Shown here in pieces: positions 18,272 to 25,652 of a stretch of 64,000 bases of DNA. How positions within the stretch are numbered: position 1 is the stretch's first letter; every line of letters begins with the position of its first letter. The notes under the pieces were generated by a model. That model saw only the letters and a program-made list of their open reading frames with translations, did no database searches and was not told the origin of the DNA. Source of the DNA: Silanimonas sp044377035 (GTDB taxonomy: Bacteria; Pseudomonadota; Gammaproteobacteria; Xanthomonadales; Xanthomonadaceae); the NCBI RefSeq assembly GCF_044377035.1, contig NZ_JBILJW010000007.1, positions 1-64,000 on the forward strand, read 5' to 3'. Both the position numbers and the translations under genes were made by a program.

Positions 18272-19465
18272 TCAGCCCTCGCGCCAGTCCTCGCCGGGCA
18301 GGATGCGCCGCAGGTAGGCGTCGAACATCGGCACGGTGAACGCGGTATCGCCGTGGTTCGGGCTCCACACCATGCCCTTGTCGATCAACTGCGCGCGGAT
18401 CGGCCCCATCGCGGTGACCTTGCGACCAAGGGTGTCGGCGATGTCACCGGAACGGTGCGGGCCCGGCCCCAGCGCCGCCATCGCGCGCAAGTAGCGCTTC
18501 TCGGCCAACGTGAGGCGATCGAAGCGGACGCGGAAGAAGCTCTCGTCGAGGGCCGCCACCGCTTCGCGCGCGGCGCGTTCGACGTCGGCGACCGTGATCG
18601 GCGAGCCCTTCGCAACGTCCCAGGCATGCTTGCCCCACTCCTGCAGGAAATACGGGTAACCCTCGGTGGCTTTGAGGATCGCCTCGGTGGCGGCGGGCTC
18701 GAAGCGCACGCCGAGTGCTGCGGCCGGCACCTCGATGGCATCGCGCGCCGCCGTGGCGTCGAGCGGCCCAATGAAGGGAAAGGCGAACAGCCGCTCGGCA
18801 TAGGACTTCGCGCGGCCCATCTGGCCGGGCAGCGAGGGCAGGCCCGCACCCACCAGCACCACCGGCACCTGCTGCTGCGCGCAGCGGTGCAGGGCCGTCA
18901 CCAGCGAGGCCAACTGCTCTTCCGGCACGTACTGCAGCTCGTCGATGAAAAGCACGAGGGCGGTACCGTCAGCCTGCGCGGCGCGGGCCGCGGCTTCCAG
19001 CAAGGCCAGCAGATCGCTCTCGAGGTCGCCGTTGTCGGCGAGGCCGGGCTCGGGATCGAGGTCGATGCCCACTTCGAGGTCGGCGTACTTCAGCTTCAGC
19101 GATTTCGCGAACCCGGCCAGCGCGCGCAAGCCGCGACTCGCGAGGTCCTTGGCCTTGTCGCGTCGCGAGAGGCGCAGCAGGGCCAGGCGCAGCTGCGGCG
19201 CCAGCATGGCCGGCAGCGAGCGGCCTTCCGGCGCTTCGATGCGGATGGTCTCCATCCCGGCGGCCTCGGCGTCCTGCCGCATGCGGTCGAGCAGCACGGT
19301 CTTGCCGACGCCGCGCAGGCCGACCAGCAGCACGCTCTTTGCCTGACGCCCGGCGCGGATGCGCGCGGTGGCGATCCGCACCTGTTCGATCAGGGCGTCA
19401 CGGCCGGCGAGTTCCGGCGGCGGCGCCCCGGCACCGGGGGCATAGGGGTTGGCGATGGGGTCCAT
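18272..19465 (-). CDS. Orc1/Cdc6-like AAA ATPase with C-terminal winged helix, function unknown
   Basis: The 397-residue product begins NPYAPGAG....LAGRD, then has Walker A GLRGVGKT (~residue 49), Walker B LFIDELQ (~residue 172), a sensor-like VLVGAGLPSLPG, and a C-terminal winged-helix region (~300-390, with LTLAEKRYLRAMAALG and GDIADTLGRK). This matches stand-alone bacterial ATPases of the archaeal-ATPase/Orc1-like group, mostly uncharacterised and found scattered in genomes. No toxin, nuclease or transposase is next to it. Upstream DNA is distinctly more AT-rich than the surroundings and holds a short palindrome, so it has its own promoter. It might be a DNA-binding or defence ATPase; I cannot tell. 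Confidence 0.8.
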   Translation of the reverse strand: MDPIANPYAPGAGAPPPELAGRDALIEQVRIATARIRAGRQAKSVLLVGLRGVGKTVLLDRMRQDAEAAGMETIRIEAPEGRSLPAMLAPQLRLALLRLSRRDKAKDLASRGLRALAGFAKSLKLKYADLEVGIDLDPEPGLADNGDLESDLLALLEAAARAAQADGTALVLFIDELQYVPEEQLASLVTALHRCAQQQVPVVLVGAGLPSLPGQMGRAKSYAERLFAFPFIGPLDATAARDAIEVPAAALGVRFEPAATEAILKATEGYPYFLQEWGKHAWDVAKGSPITVADVERAAREAVAALDESFFRVRFDRLTLAEKRYLRAMAALGPGPHRSGDIADTLGRKVTAMGPIRAQLIDKGMVWSPNHGDTAFTVPMFDAYLRRILPGEDWREG

Positions 19466-19622
19466 GGCCCCAGCCTAGGCCGATCTTCGGCCAATTACAA
19501 AGAAACGATAATCTTCATAACTTCGACCAAACCAGCCGCCGGGATGGTCGGCGAGGATCGACACAGTGCGCCGAATGGCGGCGCAGCGAGCAAAGGCATC
19601 GACGCGGATGGGGTGCTGCCGA
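19466..19622 (-). promoter_or_regulatory. Intergenic region upstream of the AAA ATPase gene
   Basis: This 157-bp spacer is AT-richer close to the ATPase start (bases ~19490-19525). It contains a 6-bp inverted repeat GGCCGA-TCT-TCGGCC at 19478-19492, 13 bases before the start codon, which could be an operator or a 5' UTR hairpin. A minus-strand frame out of phase with the upstream gene stays open through the region, but it shows no recognisable domain. Confidence 0.3.
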
Positions 19623-20327
19623 TCAATGGCCAGCCCGGGCCGGAACGCGCGGGATGATCGTTCGCCGCCGGACGCCTCGGCCCAGCGCCGCGAAGGTCCG
19701 GGTGAGGTGTCGCCGCGCGAAGACCTGCAGCAGTGCCAGCCCCCCGAGGAAGCAGAACACCATGGCCGCCAGGGCCACGCGGTCTTTGCGGTCACCCGCC
19801 TGCTCGCGGGTCTCGATCTGCGCCTTGAATTGGGTGCGTATCGCCTCCGTCGCACCCGAAAGACTCTCCACGAAGCCACCACGGAGGGCCTCGTGGCGGC
19901 GACTCAGGAGGACAGCGCGCGGACCACCGCCGGGGAAGGGCTGCAGGGCCGAGCGTTCGTAGGTGCGAAGCTGCTTCCAGGCATCGAGGGAGCGCTCCAG
20001 CGGAGACAGCAGGGCAACGCCCGCACCGGAGGCTTCCAGGGCGTCGAACTGCGCCTCGACGCGCGCCGTGGTCTCGTCGACGTCGGCCAGGTCGGCCTTA
20101 ATGTCGTCGACCAGTCCGGGACCGAGGGCAGCACGGCTTACGGCATGCGAATGATCGAAAGCGAGGTCGCGCAGGTCGTCAACAAACGCCTCCGAGAGTT
20201 CCTGTTGGCGGGCGAGCTCGCGTTCGCCCTCCGAACCCGCGCGATGAAGCAACAGGGCGGCGATGGCCACGCCACAGAGCGTCACGACGATCGACAGGGA
20301 AACACGGCTGATGGTTGCGATCCGCAT
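19623..20327 (-). CDS. Membrane sensor-like protein ending just after a HAMP-like start
   Basis: The 234-residue product has one membrane helix at ~8-28, a periplasmic alpha-helical region of ~155 residues rich in Ala, Asp and Arg, and a second helix at ~185-203. After it comes RRHLTRTFAALGRGVRRR, which resembles the first helix of a HAMP domain, and then only a dozen residues. The topology is that of the sensory half of a chemoreceptor, histidine kinase or cyclase, with the output half missing. The start at 20327 is supported by AGGAGG seven bases upstream; an upstream in-frame extension is Arg-rich and unlikely. It may be a relic of truncation or a small regulator that pairs with another receptor. 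Confidence 0.65.
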   Translation of the reverse strand: MRIATISRVSLSIVVTLCGVAIAALLLHRAGSEGERELARQQELSEAFVDDLRDLAFDHSHAVSRAALGPGLVDDIKADLADVDETTARVEAQFDALEASGAGVALLSPLERSLDAWKQLRTYERSALQPFPGGGPRAVLLSRRHEALRGGFVESLSGATEAIRTQFKAQIETREQAGDRKDRVALAAMVFCFLGGLALLQVFARRHLTRTFAALGRGVRRRTIIPRVPARAGH

Positions 20328-20474
20328 GGCACGCCCTCCTCGCTTCTTTGCCGGTTTACGCCCCCGATCGGGCCCATTCCGTCGACCGCGTCGCGTCCGC
20401 GGCGATGCGACGCGCCGCGCAAAGTCACAGCCGGTCAAGTGCAGTCGCGCGTCACACTCCGACGCCTGCCAGCC

Positions 20475-21296
20475 TCAGGCCTCCGGTAGCCGGAAGAACG
20501 CCCGAGCCGTCGCCGTCGTGCTCGCCGCGGTCGCCGCCACGTCCTCGCCGCGGTCCTTCGCGAGCTCGTGGACGATGTGCGGCAGGAAGGCCGGCTCGTT
20601 GCGACGGTCCTTCGGCGTGGGCTTCAACGTGCGCGGCAGCAGGTAGGGGCAGTCGGTCTCGACCATCAGGCGGTCGGCCGGGATGCGCTTCACCAGCTCG
20701 CGGAGGTGTTGGCCGCGGCGTTCGTCGCAGAGCCAGCCAGTGATGCCGATGTAGCAGCCGGCGTCCAGCGATTCCATCAGCGCACGCTCATCACCGGTGA
20801 AGCAGTGCACCACCGCCGGGCCGCAACGCGGCAGGAAGGGCTTGAGGATGGCGAGGAAATCGTCGTGGGCGTCGCGCTGGTGCAGGAACAGCGGCTTGCC
20901 GCATTCGACGGCGAGCTCCAGCTGGCGTTCGAAGGCGCGCTGCTGGGCGTGGCGCGGGGCGAAATCGCGGAAGTAGTCGAGGCCGGTCTCGCCCACCGCC
21001 ACCACTTCCGGGTGGGTGAGCAGTTCGCGCAGATCGGCGACGGCTTCATCCGTCACCTCGATCGCGTGGTGCGGGTGCACGCCGGCGGTGGCGAACAGCC
21101 GGCCCGGGTGCGCGCGGGCGAGATCGAGTGCGTGGCGCGAGCCCTCGCGCGAGGCGCCGGTGACGACGAGCTGGTGGACGCTGGCCTCGGCCGCGCGTTC
21201 GAGCACGGCGTCGAAATCATGGCCGAAGCTCTCGTGCGTCAGGTTGGCGCCGATGTCGACGAGCGGGTGCGGGAACGTGGTGCGGTAGGGGTTCAT
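20475..21296 (-). CDS. tatD: TatD family metal-dependent DNase
   Basis: A 273-residue TIM-barrel hydrolase of the TatD family (3'-5' exonuclease acting in DNA repair and degradation). Visible metal-binding and family motifs are VDIGANL near the start, ATAGVHPHH, AVGETGLDYFRD, LHQRDAHDD, HCFTGD and METDCPYLLP; the C-terminal RRNEPAFLPHIV is also typical. The ATG at 21296 overlaps the stop of the upstream flavoprotein gene (ATGA), so the two are coupled. The frame remains open further upstream, but that part is a shadow of the neighbouring gene. Confidence 0.93.
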   Translation of the reverse strand: MNPYRTTFPHPLVDIGANLTHESFGHDFDAVLERAAEASVHQLVVTGASREGSRHALDLARAHPGRLFATAGVHPHHAIEVTDEAVADLRELLTHPEVVAVGETGLDYFRDFAPRHAQQRAFERQLELAVECGKPLFLHQRDAHDDFLAILKPFLPRCGPAVVHCFTGDERALMESLDAGCYIGITGWLCDERRGQHLRELVKRIPADRLMVETDCPYLLPRTLKPTPKDRRNEPAFLPHIVHELAKDRGEDVAATAASTTATARAFFRLPEA

Positions 21297-22522
21297 GCGT
21301 GTTGTCCGGCGGCATGGCCGGAAGCCCAGGCCCATTGGAAGTTGTAGCCACCGAGCCAGCCGGTGACGTCGAGCACTTCGCCGACGAAGTAAAGGCCCGG
21401 CACGCGACGGCTTTCCATCGTGCTGGACGAGACTTCCTTGGTGTCGACGCCGCCCAGCGTGACCTCGGCGGTGCGGTAGCCCTCGGTGCCGCTGCAGACC
21501 AGCGGGAAGCGGGCGAGCATCTCGGCGATGCGCTGCAGCGGCTTCGGGTCGAGCTGCTTCATCGGTCGGCTCTCGAACACCGTCTCGCACAGGCGCTCGG
21601 CGAAGCGCTTGGGCAGCAGCTCAGCGAGGACCGTGCGCAGCTGGGCGTCGGGCCGCGCGGCGCGCAGGGCCGTGAGGGTTTCGAGCGCGTCCTGCCCGGG
21701 CAGCAGATCGAGTTCGAGCGCCTCGCCCGGCTGCCAGTAGTTGGAGATCTGCAGGATGGACGGGCCGCTGATGCCGCGGTGCGTGACCAGCATCGCGTTG
21801 CTGAAACTCGTCTTGCCGGCCCGCGCGGAGACGGGCAGGGCCACGCCCGCGAGCTCCGCCATCTGCTCCGCCGGCTTGCCGCTCTGCGTGAGCGGCACGA
21901 GGCCGGCGCGGGTGGGCAGCAGCGCGTGGCCGAACTGCTTCGCCAGTGCATAGCCGAAACCGGTGGCGCCCATGCTCGGGATCGACAAGCCGCCGGTGGC
22001 GACCACCAGCGATTCCGCCTCGACCACGCCCTGCGATGTGGTGACGCGGAAGCGCGGCGCGCCCTCGGCCGCGCCTTCATCGGGCACGGCCAGCACCTCC
22101 ACCGACTCGACCGCGCACGAGGTGCGCACATCGACGCCGGCGTCTTCGCATTCCTTCAGCAGCATCGCCACGATCTGCTTGCTGCTGTCGTCGCAGAACA
22201 GCTGGCCCAGCTCTTTCTCGTGGTACGCGATGCCGTGGCGGTCGACCATCGCGATGAAGTGCGCCGGCGTGTAGCGGGCGAGTGCCGATTTGCAGAAGTG
22301 CGGGTTGGCCGAAAGGAAGTTCGCCGGCGTAGTGCCGGTATTGGTGAAATTGCAGCGCCCGCCGCCCGACATCAGGATCTTCTTGCCGCAGCGGTTGGCA
22401 TGCTCGATCACGCGCACGCGCCGGCCACGACGGCCGGCGGTGAAGGCCGTCATCAGCCCGGCCGCGCCGCCGCCGATCACGACGACGTCGACCCTATCGG
22501 CCTTGGGGCGAGGCGCACTCAT
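21293..22522 (-). CDS. NAD(P)/FAD-dependent oxidoreductase of the HI0933/BaiN (YhiN) family
   Basis: The 409-residue flavoprotein has the N-terminal dinucleotide-binding GGGAAGLMTA, the family hallmark GKKILMSGGGRCNFTN, ATGGLSIPSMGATGFGY in the middle, and VGEVLDVTGWLGGYNFQWAWASG at the end. These match the HI0933/YhiN family; one characterised member, BaiN, reduces bile-acid intermediates, but the natural substrate in environmental bacteria is unknown. It is translationally coupled to tatD downstream and starts 14 bases after yaeQ, so yaeQ, this gene and tatD probably form one operon. Confidence 0.92.
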   Translation of the reverse strand: MSAPRPKADRVDVVVIGGGAAGLMTAFTAGRRGRRVRVIEHANRCGKKILMSGGGRCNFTNTGTTPANFLSANPHFCKSALARYTPAHFIAMVDRHGIAYHEKELGQLFCDDSSKQIVAMLLKECEDAGVDVRTSCAVESVEVLAVPDEGAAEGAPRFRVTTSQGVVEAESLVVATGGLSIPSMGATGFGYALAKQFGHALLPTRAGLVPLTQSGKPAEQMAELAGVALPVSARAGKTSFSNAMLVTHRGISGPSILQISNYWQPGEALELDLLPGQDALETLTALRAARPDAQLRTVLAELLPKRFAERLCETVFESRPMKQLDPKPLQRIAEMLARFPLVCSGTEGYRTAEVTLGGVDTKEVSSSTMESRRVPGLYFVGEVLDVTGWLGGYNFQWAWASGHAAGQHA

Positions 22523-22535
22523 CGTCGTCGCAGAC

Positions 22536-23081
22536 TCAGGCCGCGCGCTGGTGCCAGACCGGCGTGACGGCCACCGAGCCGCCCTCGCCCATCAGCTGCA
22601 CCTCGCCGTCCTGCACGAGGCACTGCAGGTCCATGCCGCGAGCCAGCAGCGGCGCGAGTGCTTCGGCCGTGCCGGCCGGCAATTCGACGACGTCGAGGTT
22701 CGCGCAACGCGCCAAGCCGGCGGCGTTCTTTTCCCACCACAGGCCGAAGCCGCGACCGCTGTAGCCGACCACCGTGACGCGACGCGAGCGCCCGCAGGCG
22801 CGGCGCACGTCGGCTTCCTCGGGCTGGCCGAGTTCGATCCAGTGCTCGATGTCGCCGGTGAGCGAGCGCAGCCACACGTCGGGCTCGCCCTCGCTGCTGA
22901 TGCCGCGGCCGAACTCCAGGCGCTCCTCGGCGAACAGGCCGAAAGCGAGCAGGCGCACCATCAGGCGCGCGTCTGTCTCCGACGGGTGCTGCGCCAGGGT
23001 CAGCGTGTGCGTGGCGTAGTAGTGGCGATCGAGGTCGGAGACCTGCAGCGTCGCGCGGTGGACGGTGGCCTTGAGCGCCAT
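22536..23081 (-). CDS. yaeQ: YaeQ family protein
   Basis: The 181-residue product matches E. coli YaeQ end to end: MALKAT start, LTLAQHPSETDARLMVRLLAF, EPDVWLR, WIELGQPEE, and WWEKNA. YaeQ has a fold related to PD-(D/E)XK nucleases and is linked to suppression of RfaH loss, but its biochemical role is unsettled. The start at 23081 is the conserved MALKA. It is followed by the flavoprotein gene after 13 bases. Confidence 0.92.
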   Translation of the reverse strand: MALKATVHRATLQVSDLDRHYYATHTLTLAQHPSETDARLMVRLLAFGLFAEERLEFGRGISSEGEPDVWLRSLTGDIEHWIELGQPEEADVRRACGRSRRVTVVGYSGRGFGLWWEKNAAGLARCANLDVVELPAGTAEALAPLLARGMDLQCLVQDGEVQLMGEGGSVAVTPVWHQRAA

Positions 23082-23136
23082 GGGAATTCCGGGGAAGAAG
23101 CGGCACGCATTGTAGGCGAGCCCGCCTGAAGCGCCC

Positions 23137-23994
23137 TCAGCGCGGCTCGCAGATCGGTGCGAAGCGCCAGCACAGGGCGGCGGGAAGCACGGCACGCCAG
23201 GACGCCTCGTTGTGCCCGCCTTCGGGAATCTCGACGAAGACCTTGTCCAGCACGCCCCCGCCCGAGGCCTCGAAGCGTCGGAACATCGCCTTCGCGTCCG
23301 GCACCATGGATTCACTCTCCTGGCCACCGGCATACACGTAGACGCGCTGGCCGGGGCGCAGCGGCGTGCGCGCGGTCTCCGGGGCAATGGCCGGCGAGAA
23401 CCAGTAGCTCGGCGAGAAGATGATCGCGCCGCCAAAGACATCGGGCCGTCGCAGCAGCGCGGCGTGGGCCATCAGCCCGCCCATTGAACTGCCGACGATG
23501 GTGGTCGAGGCCGCCGCGGGCCGCGTGCGGTAACGCGTGTCGATGGCGGGCTTCACCGCACTGACGAGATCGGCGAGGAAGGCCTCGCCACGGGCAGGCT
23601 TGAACTCCAGGTTCTCCCACACGCTGAGCTCGTTCATCCGCGCCTCGCCACCGTGGTCGACGCCGACCGCGATCACCGCGAGGTCGTGCTTCGCCAGCAG
23701 ATCGTCGAGCGTCTCGTCCGCACCCCATTCGCCGACGTAACTGGTGGCGGCATCGAAAACGTTCTGGCCATCCATGAAATAGACGACCGGATAGCGGCAA
23801 CCCTCGCAGTTCGTGTAACCGCGCGGCAGGTAGACGCGCACGGTGCGCTCGACACCGAGGGTGGGCAGCGCGACGGTGAAGGTCTCGAAGCGCGAGGGCG
23901 CGGCGACGGTGGATTCGCGCACCGCGTCGGCGGGCGCTGCGGCCACGGCCCAAGGCGCGAGCGACAGAAGGGCGGATGCCAGCAGCGCGCGCAT
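23137..23994 (-). CDS. Secreted alpha/beta hydrolase, esterase (Fes/IroE-like fold)
   Basis: A 285-residue protein with a signal peptide (residues 1-~22, ending AVAAAP). The mature part is a putative-esterase domain: VYLPRGYTN..YPVVYFMDGQNVF, AVGVDHGG, the nucleophile elbow GSSMGG, and a C-terminal His in EGGHNEASW. This group includes trilactone siderophore esterases and S-formylglutathione-hydrolase-like enzymes; export to the periplasm fits hydrolysis of a siderophore or polymer ester, but no siderophore gene lies nearby. Its start codon shares one base with the stop of the upstream DUF3224 gene, so they are co-translated. Confidence 0.85.
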   Translation of the reverse strand: MRALLASALLSLAPWAVAAAPADAVRESTVAAPSRFETFTVALPTLGVERTVRVYLPRGYTNCEGCRYPVVYFMDGQNVFDAATSYVGEWGADETLDDLLAKHDLAVIAVGVDHGGEARMNELSVWENLEFKPARGEAFLADLVSAVKPAIDTRYRTRPAAASTTIVGSSMGGLMAHAALLRRPDVFGGAIIFSPSYWFSPAIAPETARTPLRPGQRVYVYAGGQESESMVPDAKAMFRRFEASGGGVLDKVFVEIPEGGHNEASWRAVLPAALCWRFAPICEPR

Positions 23995-24398
23995 CACTCC
24001 GCCTCCGGCAAGGTGTACTCGAAGCGGTAGAAGTGGTCGCCACCGGCGATGTCGATGCCCATCCGCCCGGAAAGACCGATGAGCTGCCCGGTGCCCGAAT
24101 CCGGCACCACCTCGAGGAACAGGCGCTTCATGCCGCGCTCCATCACCCCGCTGTGCTGGAGCACGAAGCTGCCCAGCTTCCCGTCCAGCATCCCGACCAC
24201 GCGCTCGATGGCGACATAGCCGGCCGAGCCTTCCACGAAGGTGCGTGCGGAAAGCATCTCGCCGCGGCCAACCGCATCGAGCAGGCCTTCGTAGCGCTTG
24301 TCGAGCCGGAAGCGGCCGAGGTGAGGCGGAGCATCCGCATGCGCCAACGGCTCGGGCGTCATCTGGACGTGGAAGGGGCCTTCGATGGTGTGGGTCAT
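23994..24398 (-). CDS. DUF3224 domain protein
   Basis: A 134-residue protein with the DUF3224 layout: GPFHVQMTPEP, LDKRYEGLLDAVGRGEML, SAGYVAIERVVG, SFVLQHSG, VVPDSGTGQL, and FEYTLPE. The family is a lipocalin-like beta barrel related to allene-oxide cyclase folds; no reaction has been assigned that I know of. It has no signal peptide. The gene precedes and overlaps the secreted esterase by one base. Confidence 0.85.
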   Translation of the reverse strand: MTHTIEGPFHVQMTPEPLAHADAPPHLGRFRLDKRYEGLLDAVGRGEMLSARTFVEGSAGYVAIERVVGMLDGKLGSFVLQHSGVMERGMKRLFLEVVPDSGTGQLIGLSGRMGIDIAGGDHFYRFEYTLPEAE

Positions 24399-24497
24399 GG
24401 TCGGATGACGCAGGAGGTTGGGGCACAGCGTAGCGGCGGAACGGTCGCCGCGGCGGGCCCCGGTCAACCATCCCGCCCCCGCCGCGTTACCCGCCCC

Positions 24498-25652
24498 ATG
24501 CGCCCTCTCCTTGCCCTCCTCGCCCCCCTGCTGCTGGCCCTGCCCACCGCGGCACAGACGCCGGCCAAAGTCGATTTGTCGGCGGTGGATGCCCGCATGC
24601 AGTCGATCGTGGCGCGCTACCGGCTCGACGGTGCCTCGCTGTGGGTGTCGAAGAACGGCCAACCGGTGCTCACCCGCCACTACGGCGGCTACGGCCCAAC
24701 CACGCGCATCCCCATCGCCTCGGCCAGCAAATGGGTCTCGGCCCTCGTGCTCGCGCGGCTGGTGGAGCGCGGCACCCTGCGATGGGATTCGACGGTGGGC
24801 GAATGGTGGCCCACCGCACCGGCCGACAAGCGCGCCATCACCCTGGCCCAGCTGTTCTCGCACACCAGCGGCCTGCCCGGCGACGAAAGCGGCTGCTTGG
24901 GCAACCCGCTGACGACGCTACAGGCCTGTGCCGGGCAGATCCTCGCAGGGCCGATGATCGCCGCGCCGGGCTCGGCGTTCGCCTACGGCGGCCTGTCGAT
25001 GCAGGTGGCCGGGGCCATGGCCGAGCGCGCGACAGGGCGGAACTGGGATGCGCTGTTCGATGCCGAGGTGCGGCGTCCGCTCGAGCTTTCCGCCACCGAC
25101 TACGGCTTCACCAGCACGGCGCCCGGCAATGTGCCGATGACCAACCCCCGCGTGCCCGGGGGCGTTCGCACGACGCTCGACGACTACCGCCGCCTGATGG
25201 CGATGTGGCAGGCGGATGGCGTCATCCGCGACGGCGCCCAGACGGGGCAGCGCTACCTCGCGCCGGCGACGATCCGTGCCATGCAGCGCGATCTTGCTAC
25301 CGGCACGGCGAAGGTCGACGTGCCGGACGTGCCGCAATCGGTGGACGGTTGGGGTTACGGCTTCGGATTCTGGCTTTTGCCCACGGGGCGCGCGGGCGGG
25401 CCGATGCTGGAAAGCAGCCCCGGGGCCTTCGGCTTCCAGGGCTGGGTCGATGGCACCGCCGGCATCGCCGGCGTGTTCATGGTGCAGGACACCAACGCGC
25501 GGATGGCGCCAGAGGCCGCGGCACTGCAGTCGGAACTGGTCCGCCTGCTCGATCCGCCGCGCTTCACGCAATCGGCGGGTGCGGCGACGCATACAGCGCC
25601 ATCGAGCGGCCCTCAGGCCGGGCGAGGACGCCTGCGCAGCCAGGCGAAGTAA
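24498..25652 (+). CDS. Exported serine hydrolase, beta-lactamase/D-alanyl carboxypeptidase fold (class C type)
   Basis: The 384-residue product has a signal peptide (PLLLALPTAAQ) and a penicillin-binding-protein-like hydrolase domain. The SxxK motif is Ser75-Ala-Ser-Lys78, followed by FSHTSGLPG; the YxN-like motif appears as YGG in SAFAYGGLSMQ. It belongs to the broad class C beta-lactamase/esterase EstB/DD-peptidase group, so true beta-lactamase activity is not implied. It is divergent from the DUF3224 gene across 99 bases. The 3' end overlaps the convergent RND permease gene by 40 bases, so the last codons carry coding constraint on both strands. Confidence 0.88.
   Translation: MRPLLALLAPLLLALPTAAQTPAKVDLSAVDARMQSIVARYRLDGASLWVSKNGQPVLTRHYGGYGPTTRIPIASASKWVSALVLARLVERGTLRWDSTVGEWWPTAPADKRAITLAQLFSHTSGLPGDESGCLGNPLTTLQACAGQILAGPMIAAPGSAFAYGGLSMQVAGAMAERATGRNWDALFDAEVRRPLELSATDYGFTSTAPGNVPMTNPRVPGGVRTTLDDYRRLMAMWQADGVIRDGAQTGQRYLAPATIRAMQRDLATGTAKVDVPDVPQSVDGWGYGFGFWLLPTGRAGGPMLESSPGAFGFQGWVDGTAGIAGVFMVQDTNARMAPEAAALQSELVRLLDPPRFTQSAGAATHTAPSSGPQAGRGRLRSQAK

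Noticed and set aside
19475..19622. Possible frameshifted continuation of the truncated sensor
   Set aside because: The other frame is open through the spacer, but its translation does not look like HAMP, GGDEF, kinase or chemoreceptor sequence, so a simple frameshift is not supported.
24498..25652. True class C beta-lactamase
   Set aside because: SxxK is present, but the YxN motif appears as YGG and there is no ampR-like neighbour, so only the broad serine hydrolase fold is supported.
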